A stretch of 64,000 nucleotides of DNA from Clytia hemisphaerica (taxonomy: Eukaryota; Cnidaria; Hydrozoa; Leptothecata; Clytiidae): the NCBI GenBank assembly GCA_902728285.1, contig CACVBU010000359.1, positions 2,704,386 to 2,768,385 of the forward strand, written 5' to 3'. Of this stretch, positions 49,501 through 61,500 are shown in pieces (positions within the stretch are counted from its first letter, which is position 1; each line of letters starts with the position of its first letter). Position numbers and translations under genes: made by a program. The notes under the pieces are model-generated. The model saw nothing but the letters and a program-made list of their open reading frames with translations. It was not told the origin of the DNA and searched no databases.

Positions 49501-52500
49501 GAGATTCTTATACATAACTGTATAACCTCTTCTTTTTCTTGATTCATTTTTTGAGCACTTTTCTTTAGTACATACATCATTAAATGATGATTTATTTTAT
49601 CAATTTTCTACAGGAAAGTGTCATATCAAATCCGTTATGAAGGAAATTCAACAGGTAACTATTACAGGGGATTTTCGAATATCTAAACTTTAGCTTGTGC
49701 GGAGTCTATTTTATGGACATTTTTTTTATTGAGATTGAGACTTAGTTGTTCCGAACTGGCATACCCAAAGGTGATGTTATTATTTTTATCTTTTTCGCAA
49801 TCACCCACGGCTCACTATACTAAAGTCAATTCAACAATCCAATCGATCTGATTCGGTTAAAACTCAAAACTATGATGTAATTAAGCCAACTCAAATATTT
49901 TTTTTCGAAAGTTTTGATTGTTGAGCAAACTTTTGGATAGTTTTTAAATGTAAGTACGGTACCGTAAGTTGGTCTAACGCCGACATCCCTCTTCTAATTT
50001 CGACATCCTTCTTTAGAGATGGGAGTAATAGGAAGCTCAGAATCACTGATGGACTACTCAACTGATTGATAAGCAAAGAAAATTAGTGTCAATCAGCGAT
50101 TCATACCTTCCTATTATTCCTATCTTTCAAGAAGATTGACGAAATTAGAAGAGAGACGTCGATATTAGACCAACTTTAGACCAGTTTTTAGACTTATAAA
50201 AAAGTGTGTATTTTTTACTTCAAATGATTTTCAGATGAGACGGTGGTGAAGTTCATGACAGATGGTGTGTTGCTGAAAGAAATGGAAAAGGTTATTATTT
50301 ACGCACATGTTATCACCAGAGACAATAACTAGGGGGCGTTTAAAGGGGCTTTTGTGTTCATTTGGGGGGCTCACCCACAGGACCAACAAGCTGCCGATTG
50401 TGACCCTAGAACTCTGGCACTCTCTCTCATATGTTTGAATTACCAACTTTTAGGCATAGTATTATCAGGTCAAGCAGTCTTTTGTCTCAAACCAACAAAC
50501 TATGTCATTTTAAGATTTTCACAATACTGTAACAAACCTGAGGAAACTTTGCAAAACTGATAAAATTTATAATTATATTTCTGATTACATTTAGCTTAGA
50601 AATGTAAGGGAGGAGCGGGGTGATTAATCCGTAATAGCCCTGCTGTAATCACCCCGCGAAAAGAGAAAAAGAAAATCTTCGAAGAAAAGCCTTACGACTT
50701 TTTTCAAAAACGAATCGATTTCATAGTTGTGCAATTCGAATATTTTGATTGGTTTGTTGCATCATTCAAACCTTTATCACTTCTATTAAGTGACAAAATT
50801 AAGAAGAAGAAAAATAAGTAAAAAGGAGGAGCGCCTGAATTTTAATTTATCCATATTAATTATCTAGGAATAACATGGTCGTTCGGCTGATTTTGGGAAT
50901 AATAGCCCCTTGTTTGAATGAAAACATTTCAATTAGCCCTCACTACGTTCAGGCTATTTTGAAATGTTTTCAATGAACCTCGGGACTATTATTCCCAAAT
51001 CACCCTCCAAACCATGTTATTACTAGTACAAATAATTTATATTAAAATGTACCGATTTACAAATAGAACATGTTTTGTAGTCTTGTAAAAAGCCAGAGTA
51101 AGTAGTTTAGCAATTTTCATCGAGATAATATACGAGCATAACTCTTTGAAATTCAACAAACTTTTTTTTCATGTACAGTTGTGTTAAAATCAAAAATTAT
51201 TATGTGCGCTATGTCCATATGCGTTATTACGACCGATCGTTCTAAGTAACATTTTCTCGTTGACAGTCATTCCTTGACTATGAATCTTTCGATCTGGTTG
51301 GATTGTTTGTAACTTGCGATTCTTTCTCCTTCCTGGTTTGAAAACATTTGCCAAAGATTTAAAAGGATTCATGATCGCATTTCATGCTAAAAATGAATCG
51401 AATGTTATTATATTTAAGATGAATTTGTCTCCGAAAAAGGCTGGAGAAGTTTAGTACATATACAAAACCAACCAACACGGACTTGTAAAATTCAATTTGC
51501 TACTATTTAAATCTTTTTTCAGTTTATTTCAATGGTAAAAAAACCCTCAGTATAAAGTGTTGTTACACCACATACTCAAACTGACCAAAAAAACTTATTT
51601 TGAGTTATACTGCAGGCACGAATTCAAACCAACTAAAAATACTTCCTTACAGGATATTTTGTTTTCGTTGTTTTTCGATACTCGTTTCCCAATCAAGGAG
51701 ATTTACGAATTATATTAATTGATATCATGCATGCTGTTTCTACAAATTAGCGTGCATGCTGTTTCTGTCTCAAGACTTTAGAATTCCTTTATTTATAAGA
51801 GGTTTGATATTTCTTTGAAACAGAAATTCAATTCTATAGATACAGTCTCTGACCGAGCTCTCTGTAGTTTCTACAACCAATGTGATGATACTATGATAAT
51901 CGCTTAATAGATTTCTGTCCATCTTTCGTTATCCTGGAGTACCCGGGTGTATTAAACTGGCTAGAATAATTTATGCTCGGCTTCCAAAAATCCTTGTTTA
52001 GTCGAATAAAATAAAGCTTTCAAAATTAGACTTAAAATACAGGGCAATATCTACTCTTATAGTGATAAGTAGCTTTTGGACCTACCTCAGAGGGGTCTTA
52101 TAAATTCACCATTGTATGTTCGTCCGTCCGTCCGTCCGTTATGAGGTTTTTTTGCACAATCATGCCCAAATTCCCAAAATGTGACGAATCCAGTTTTCCT
52201 AAACACAAATCTTCCGGTCTCCAGATCTGAAAAAGCTGTCGTACTTGATTACTATGGGTATTTTCTGTCTTTTTAGGATTTCTTATTGAGCAAATTCTCA
52301 TGCATTATCATCGACGAAGCGCACGAAAGAAGCGTTTACACTGATATCTTGATTGGTCTCTTATCAAGGCTTGTCCCGGTACGACGAAAGGTATATTATT
52401 AACGAATATTTATTCAACATAGTTACTTTTCAGTTCTAAAAATGTACAATATTTACATAAATATATGCAATAAAACTGTTTTCCGTTGCAGTCCAGTAGT

Positions 52501-55500
52501 TTTCGCACTTTTAACTTAGATGCTTTTGCTCAAACCCATCAAAAAAATGTAGTCCAAACAGTTAAAATTCACGAGGGGATACGATATGGCCACTTGCTTA
52601 AGATTTGATTGCCTTCCGCAGACAAACCATTACTTCAAAAAAGCACGGTCAATTTTGGTGTTATTACTCACATTCTATTAGAACTGGGAATGTTCTTCTA
52701 TAGCACTTACCTTACCAAGCCTTTGCCTACCAAGCCATTGGTAGTAAATGATGATAAAAATATTTTACACCTAGAGTGCGGTACCCAGTTGGCGTGATAA
52801 CCCAGTTGGTGGAAATTTCGAATTTGGCTACTTTATCGAAAGATAAAGGGTTTCAGCTTTTATACATCCAAAAATTGACGCATTTTACTTCACGGTTGAG
52901 TTCGTTATTTCCATTTGAAATTTGTTTGAGTAAATTTAAAGCGATTTTCAAACCGTTATTAATAAAGAACTAAATTAAATGGAATAAATAAAATAAATAT
53001 TTTGTACTCCCTTCGGTAGTGACTATCTGAATACGAAAAGAAATCCCAGCAAAATATACTGCCGATGTAAATAAACGGGAATCTTTATAAACTCACGCCA
53101 ACTGGGTACCCCATTCTAAATAAGTCATTTTACAATAAACAACCATATTCAAAGTATCGTATTTCCTCTATTTAGGGCCGCCCTCCAATGAGCGCTGTCC
53201 TCTGAAGAGAGCACTGTATCCCGAAGAGCGGCTCTCTTAAAGAGTTATGGTACTTCTTTGTTGAACGCAAGATAATTAAGAGCTTTTTTCTTTTCCTAGC
53301 AAAACAACCCATTAAAGTTGATTATCATGTCTGCAACACTGCGCATTGAAGATTTCAGTGAGAATAAACGGCTCTTTCCGCTTTCTCCGCCGGTCATCAG
53401 TGTTGACGGACGTCAGTTCCCGGTCACCATACATTTCAATAAGAAGACTTCCGACGATTACGTCACTGATGCATTTAAAAAGGTTCGTTGCTTTATTCTC
53501 TAAAAAGGTTAAGCGAAAGTATTGGTAATCTTTTTTTATGTTTATTATATAAACTAAAGTTGATTCTTTAATTAACGGACACCTCTTATTAGTTTTATTT
53601 TCCCCGGCGGTTTCCTAGTCAAATCCTCATAAAAAAGTTTCTAAAAGGCGGGCACTCAATTAGCAGACCGACCCTCTGATTAGCGGACATTTTTTTTGCA
53701 CGTGTAATGGCCGAAACCAATTAGCGAACATTGATTATCAAACTGTTCAGAGACGTCAAATTCGTAATTTTTATTTTTTATTTTTTATTTTTTAAGCATT
53801 TCATTACTTTTATCATCCAAATTAGTTTTACAAATTTGTAGTTTGTCCTTGACCCATTCAACGAAATTAGCAGGACCAAGGAAATCATAAACCACTGACA
53901 CTTCAATTCCATAGCCACCAAATCGTAAAATCTAAATTGTTGCGCGTTTTAATAACCTTTCTCTCGTTCTTCTATGTTCTAGTGTCTTCAAATAAGTGCT
54001 TTATTATTATTATTCATCATTATGTCTTACTGGAGCTACCAAACTCGTTCAGTTTCTTTCAATTAGCCTGGGATGCTAGAGAATAGCAGTCATTTTGTAA
54101 CTCTCAAGTAAAATTCTCACAAGTAACTTTACATGTTAAGGTATAATAAAAGTAATGGTTATAGACCAACTAATCTCGGAGATAGCTGTCTCTTCACCAA
54201 GATCAATTGAGTGCAAGTGCATTAACTGTGATGTTTTTAAACGTTTTCATCCTTTTGAACCCAATTATTGCAAATCATTCACTTCGCAGCAAAGGTTGAT
54301 ATGTTTATAATGAAAGGATCTTTCAGGGAAAAATTTTTAATCAGTAGAACATATATACATAGCATAGAATTTTTTGACTGAAGATTGTAACGCAAAGCTG
54401 CGTGAAACTTTTGAGTATCAAACAATTCTAATCTCGACTTCAACTTATTGTGTAATCAGTAGAACATATATATCATTATTTTCAAGGTTTTCTATCAACA
54501 CGTTTATGTCTGACCTCCTGACCAGCAGATGCTTCCTCTGAAACCAGGATAATCATAGGCTCCATCTCTGGACAGCAATAATTATTCCTACTAATCCACT
54601 CCCCACACGACGTATCAGGTTATTCGATCATCTCTGTTGAACGGAGCCAACTCTTTTGCTTCGATAACAACAAGAGCACAATCTCTTCCGAAATTTCTGT
54701 GCTTGGAAAATGTAAATCATCGGGTTGATACATGTTGAATTCATCGAGGTAATTAATATTGCAAGGAAGAATTTCAAATCTCGTTTGATTATATCTTCAT
54801 CATGAGGAATTGCTGTTCCTATTATAATGATTATTATGATCGTTATTAGGAAAAAGAAATGAGTTGATATTAACATCAACACTTTTTTGATCAGTCGTTT
54901 TGAAGCCGAGGTGGAGGCGACAGTAGAAGAAATGCTACAATCTGCACCACGCTTTGAATCGCCATGTCCATTGATATGTGTCATGTTTCCTGGATCGTTT
55001 ACCGAAGTATCTGCTCCAGTACCATTTGTCGCTGATCGGAACGAGGCTACCATGATTGCCGATTGCCGGTGTTTTCGATACACCAGCGCATAAGATACCA
55101 TTAGGATTATTAGTGTCCCGATCACATGAACAATTTGTATAATAAGGAACGCAACGATACTGTAAAAAGAAGTTGACTGGAGAATCGTTCCTTCAAATAC
55201 ACAACTTATTAAAATCAAAATGGTAATCTTCTTGTTCTCCATCCAGTTGATATGGTGCTTTGGCCTCGTAATTTTGATGACGCGCTCAAGAGTTAGTAAA
55301 CTTAGGTTATACAATGACAAAGAATAGAAAATGCTGCCTATATAGCGAATGATTGGTATGCGGTCTGGCTGAATCACTGATGCAAGATAGAAGCCCATAC
55401 TCGACAATCCCACTAGAGACAACAACAAGTCTGAAACGGCTAATGATAAGAGGAAGATATTCGAAGCCTCTATCGAAGCGAAGTTCACTGTTTCCTTATA

Positions 55501-58500
55501 AAGGCAATATATGGCGGTTGAGTTTGTCGAACTTCCAATGACGGACATTACAAAGTAACCAATAGCAAGCATCGAAGCCCCCTTCATGGTTTCTAACTCA
55601 AAGCTCAGTACATGTACCTGTTTAATGTGACTATCATTAGCTCTGGTTATAAAAGGTCAGCTTTCCGTCGTAGTATCTTTTCTGAATGACGATATATTTC
55701 TTTGACAGTTTAATTCTACAAAGTTCATCGCAAAAAAAATTATATAAAAAAAATCCCTATTAATTTTAGGAGTGCCATTCAATAAATCAATTCTGAGCTA
55801 AAAAGCAGCATCTTAAATTTTTTTTTTCTCTCTATTTTTTTGGTGAACATAATTGTTTCGGCATTTTTATGATGAGAGAATATTAGAGTCTAATTAAGAG
55901 GGGATGAGATTTGAAATACTTTACAAGAAAAATTAATTTGATTTTTTTTCTATTGTAAGCCTTATTAATTTTAGGAGTGACATTCAATAAAAAAGCAACA
56001 TCCTTTAGTCTATTTTTTTGGTGAACATAATTGTTTCGGCATTTTTATGATGAGAGAATATTAGAGTTTTAGAGGGGATAAGATTTGAAATACTTTACAA
56101 GAAAAATTAATTAGACTTTTTTTCTATTGTAAGCCTTCTATTTTTTCAAATTATACATCATTATAGTAAAAAGCCGGATTGTTTTTTTCTTTCACACTTA
56201 AGTAGCACCTGCAGATTCCTGGCACGGTCGCGCGAACGATAAATATCGCTCTCCCGCGTAACTCGAGCGGAGAAGAACTTAATTAACGGTGTCCAGAAAC
56301 TGCTTTGTGAATCCGTCTTTAAATCAATACAAGGAAAAAGAAAAATCATGATTTAAGCCAACTTTTAAGACCTGGTTACTTTATTCCTTTTACTATAAAA
56401 TCTCTGTTTCAAATTTTTCTGAAATTCTCAAAATTACATTTTTTACAGGTCTGCAAAATCCACCGAACGTTGAAATTGGACGGAGGAATCCTTGTCTTTT
56501 TGACTGGTCAAAACGAAGTGATGGCTTTGTGTAGAAAGTTGACAAGAGCGTTCCCAAAGAAGAAAGGCAACCCTGAAGACGGAAAACCAGCAACTAAAAT
56601 GAAGAAAACAAAGGACGAAAAAAAGAAAATCGATCTAGATAGGTCAGAATGCCCTTAAATCGCTTACAAATCTATCCATGGTCTTTTTGACGGAAGCTTA
56701 TGGAGAAATGGAAGTCATTTTTTAATCAGAACTTCTTACCAGGCTTTTTTATTTTGCGGCTCTGCACGGCCAGCGGGGGGGGGGCTCTTATAAGCAAAAA
56801 TGGGTGCTGAATGTGTGCCTTTTAAAGGGTCGGATATTTATTTTTATAAACGCCACCCAATAAAAAGTCGGATTTTTAAAATTCGCAACTCGAAAATGGC
56901 AAAATTAAGAAAAAGTTATTTTTTCCAGAAGTTAGAGAAATTTTTCGAAATGCTCTAAAGGTCACACATTTTGCCGAGTTAGTCTCCTTAAGGGTCATCT
57001 TTTCAGCAAAAATTTGTTTCTCTAATGATCAGGTCCGGCACACACATCCTTTAACACTGATATTTCTCAGACGTTGTGCCCTTATAATCTTCAACTTGTA
57101 GTTTGTAGGCTCTTTACACGCGTCAATTTCATTCCGACATGAAAATCTTCACATAATTTAAGTAAACAGCAAGAATACAAGAATACGCTCATACTTTAAT
57201 CATGAACTTAAAAAGGGTTTAAAATCAGTTAAAATCAGTACTGTCTTTGTAATAACTGAAAACTGAGGTTCACATTGTTCTTAATTTGATCTTAGGTTTT
57301 CGTCAATATTCAGCCTCGTGCTCTTATAAAATTCTTCTCTTAAAAAAAGTGTGTAGTTGCAATGACGCGAAAATATTTTCTAAAATCTGACGACAAAATT
57401 GGCCTTGTAAAAAGCCAATTGTTCTTCTTTTTTTCAGCTATTCAACGAACGTTTCAGTAGATGAGCGGGAAATGGCAGACGAACTACCATTGAGTGACCA
57501 TGAACAGGGTGGTGATGGCGGTGGTGATGGCGGTGGTGGTCATTCTGATGATGACTCCGACGATGAGGTACAATCAATTCAGCTTTTCATTAGTATCATT
57601 ACTGAAGGTCGCAAGTAAAGTTTTACTTGCATGCGAAAAAAGCATAATGGTGGAAGTTACGTTAAGTGAAAACCTTTATTAACGCGAATCTATTAACTCT
57701 TTCTTTCGTCATAGGAGGATATCGAATCGTACGCATCGCCTGCCGATGAGACAGGTCCACTACACGTGTTACCTTTATATTCCTTACTCTCAACTCAAAG
57801 GCAAGCTAAGGTATACCAATTCTTAGTTCTATAGAATGTTTTCTAAGATAATTTCTGTCAAGCTAATTTCTACCTTTCCCAAGCTCTTCCAAAGATTACA
57901 ATTTCAGAAAGCTTCTTCCTGACGCACTCAGATGTTTTGAAGTATCGGGATACCATATACACGGGAATGTCTTCCTCAGAATAAATCTTAAATCTGTACT
58001 ACGTCTAAATCGCAGACCTACAAAACCGCAAGTAGTATAAGGAGCAAGAATCCCAATCCGTTAGTGAATACCGGCAGTCTAGCCTAAACTTACATCCAAT
58101 TTCTTTAAGACTATTTCTTCAACCCACTGCATGCTTTCTTTGAAACATTTATTTTCTGCACCAGGTGTTTGAAGATGTACCAGAAGGTTGTCGTCTTTGT
58201 GTGATCGCTACCAACGTTGCCGAAACATCTCTCACCATCCCTGGCATCAAATACATTGTTGATTCTGGAAAGGTAAAATACAATTGGCTACTCCACTAAT
58301 GATTTCCGTGTTTACGATTTTCTCTGTAAATTTAACAAAAATGAAGATTTTGTTACTAAAGAAAACAAGGTCTTTTCGAAAACAAGTCTATAAGTGGATT
58401 GCAAGTGATCTTCGATAACTAGGGATTAAAACCCATTTTTACAATACATAAATATCGAACTGACTATAAGTCGAACTCTTCTCAAAGTTTAAATAAAACG

Positions 58501-61500
58501 AATACAATGGATTTTTTTTACTATTATAATTTTACTTGTAAGCGGGAAAATGAATTTATTTTCGTATTTTTCACAGGTCAAAAGGAAAATATACGACAAA
58601 GTAACTGGTGTTTCAACTTTCCGGTAATAATCAATGATTAATGACAATTCTTTGTTGCTTTTTGGTTGATTTCACGCACTAATGACACGAAAACATTAGC
58701 ATTTTATAGAAATATATCTTGAAATGAGATTATATTAGCACATAGCCTGGAGATCCATGCTTTGATTTCTTATTTTATATACTGATGGCGAAATATATAG
58801 CATGGTATGGGCTGATAGTTTGAATTTCCCAGATCCTGACGGTTGAAAACATAGCCAATCAAATTTTGTTATTCTTTTAACACATTCTTAGAGAAAGCGC
58901 AACTTCCAAAACTTGGTTTTTATTTTAGCAAGTAAGGACAGAGCTTAATTCGAATTACCAACTAAATTCTTTGATGCGGAAATCTGCCTCACAGGTCATA
59001 CCCGTCCTGTATACATCAGATTTATAAAAATACAGGACGGATCTCCTTTCTACCTAGCACATTGCTACTATTAGAAATTATAATCTTTCTCTCTTAACAG
59101 AATAACATGGACATCTAAAGCCTCAGCCAATCAACGTGCTGGACGAGCTGGTCGCGTTGGTCCTGGACATTGTTATCGGTAAGAGGTTTTTAGGAAAATC
59201 ACATTTCTATTCTATTGACTATAATGGTTGATTCAAGATGGTAAACACAAGTGAAAACAAACAGAATCAATAGACTGTAAAATGAAAGGTTTTTGGATAA
59301 AAATGTGGTGATATAAAGAAAAATAATAGAAGAAAGAGTCAGCCCCCAGCTTTGCCATTGAAATTCTAGCCCCCCCCAAACATATCAAGTCCCTCAAATA
59401 TTTGGCTGTATTTTAGCTTCCAGTTTTCGTTTGCAATATTTTGGGTGTAACCCCCCCCCATATACTATTCAACACATTTCTGTATAGTTAACGCTCTTTA
59501 ATTCGATTTTTAAGGAGAATTAGGTTTTTACCGAATAAGGGAGCGTATCGAATATTAGAGTGTCATTTACGATAGTCCCAGTGGCTTTCAGTATTATGGA
59601 ATAATGGACCGTATCAAATAGTAGAACCTCGAATTGGAGAGTGTCAACTGTAAATTGATATTCTCTGCATTACTTTTGTATGTAGGTTGTACTCGTCTGC
59701 TGTCTTTCAAAATGACTTCGAAGAATTTGCGGAGCCAGAGATTTGCGGTAGACCCGTTGAAGACCTAGTGCTGCAAATGAAGGTATAGAGCTGCAATAGA
59801 ATCTCACTTTAAAGCTAAGACTACCACTGGTGTTTTTTTTGCTGCGATGCTTTCGCCCGGAATTTATTTAGTGTAGCCTTAAGCTAAGGCTAGATGACGA
59901 ATGTTCTGCAATATTTGTATTGCGATGCTGAAAGATTTGACATGCTACATTGTGCAATTTCAATGCATTGCAGCTGCCTGTAAGATCTTATAAGTGTAGC
60001 CTTAGCTTATTTCAAGCGACCAAGAATTTTTCTTCCAGTTTGAGAAACATTAACTCTAACTGACTAGTACCTTATACGACTTATTAAGCATTGAGGATTT
60101 CTGTTACATTTTTAAAGTAATTACAGAGAGATTCCAGTTAAAGAGACTCGGTTTGAATTAGAGAAAATGTATCTTCAATTAGAGTATGTCCGTTGTACGG
60201 GTGTCCGTTGTACGGGTGTCCGTTGTACGGGTGTCCGTTGTACGGGTGTCCGTTGTACGGGTGTCCGTGTACGGGTGTCCGTTGTACGGGTGTCCGTTGT
60301 ACGGTTGTCGTTGTACGGGTGTCCGTTGTACGGGTGTCCTTGTACGGTGTCCGTGTACGGGTGTCCGTTGTACGGGTGTCCGTTGTAGGGTGTTCCGTTG
60401 TACGGGTGTCCGTTGTACGGGTGTCCGTTGTACGGGTGTCCGTTGTACGGGTGTCCGTTGTACGGGTGTCCGTTGTACGGGTGTCCGTTGTACGGGTGTC
60501 CGTTGTACGGGTGTCCGTTGTACGGGTGTCTGTTGTACGGGTGTCTGTTGTACGGGTGTCTGTTGTACGGGTGTCCGTTGTACGGGTGTCCGTTGTACGG
60601 GTGTCCGTTGTACGGGTGTCTGTTGTACGGGTGTCTGTTGTACGGGTCAATAAATGAGAGAATTTTGCAGATTCTTCTCCTGCTATAATGTCTTTCTTTT
60701 TAGAGTTTGTGCATCGACAAAGTTCTTAATTTTCCGTTCCCAAGTCCGCCGGAACTGAAAAGTTTACAGGTTAGTTTATTCGAATTTTCTTCCCTAGTCC
60801 CACCTGAACTTTACGTAATTTTTTATTATAGAATTTTAAGACACAACACCATCCTTTAAAATTCGTCACTACTATTAACGCTTCTTCTCCTGAAAAAATG
60901 CGTTCTCTGCGTAATTGATGTGTTTTTTTTTTACCTACCTCGCAGGTCCTATAAATTAACCGATGTCCGTCCGTTCGTCCATCCGTCTGTTACCAGCTTT
61001 TCTCGAGATTGGCTCATTAGTTTTTTCTAATTTTTGTCACATTGATGCAAAATGACAATACCTAAAATGTGACAGCCCGATTTTCGAAAAACATTTATTT
61101 CCGGCCGAAAATGCCGGAAATATGCCGGAAAAACTGTTTTTTTTTGCAATTTTTCGAGATTTTATCATTAGTTTTTTCTGATTTTTTGCTCAAAAGTGTG
61201 TATTAACTCTGATTTTTGAGAAAAAATTTTTTCCGGCCGAAAATGCCGGAAATTTCTGTTTTTGCAGATTTTTATTGGATTTTTTCGTTTTATGTCTTTG
61301 TTTTTTCCAAACAAAAACATTATTTATAAGAATGTCCACGATTAAGCATGGTTCAATTTTCAATGGAACTGATTTTGGTACAGGAAGTTTCTAAAAATCG
61401 ACAGAGCAGCCGAGAATCGCCGAATTTCTTGAATTTCTCGAGTTTTTCTTGTATTATTCTGCATTTTCACACTATTGTTGTCATTTTTCAATTGTCTTTT

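Noticed and set aside
54887..55541. Plus-strand ORFs over the GPCR
   Set aside because: Antisense shadows of the receptor gene.
60138..60657. Long ORFs on both strands (for example Thr-Asp-Thr-Arg repeats)
   Set aside because: They are produced by the 15-bp minisatellite, which is stop-free in most frames; they lie in a DHX37 intron.
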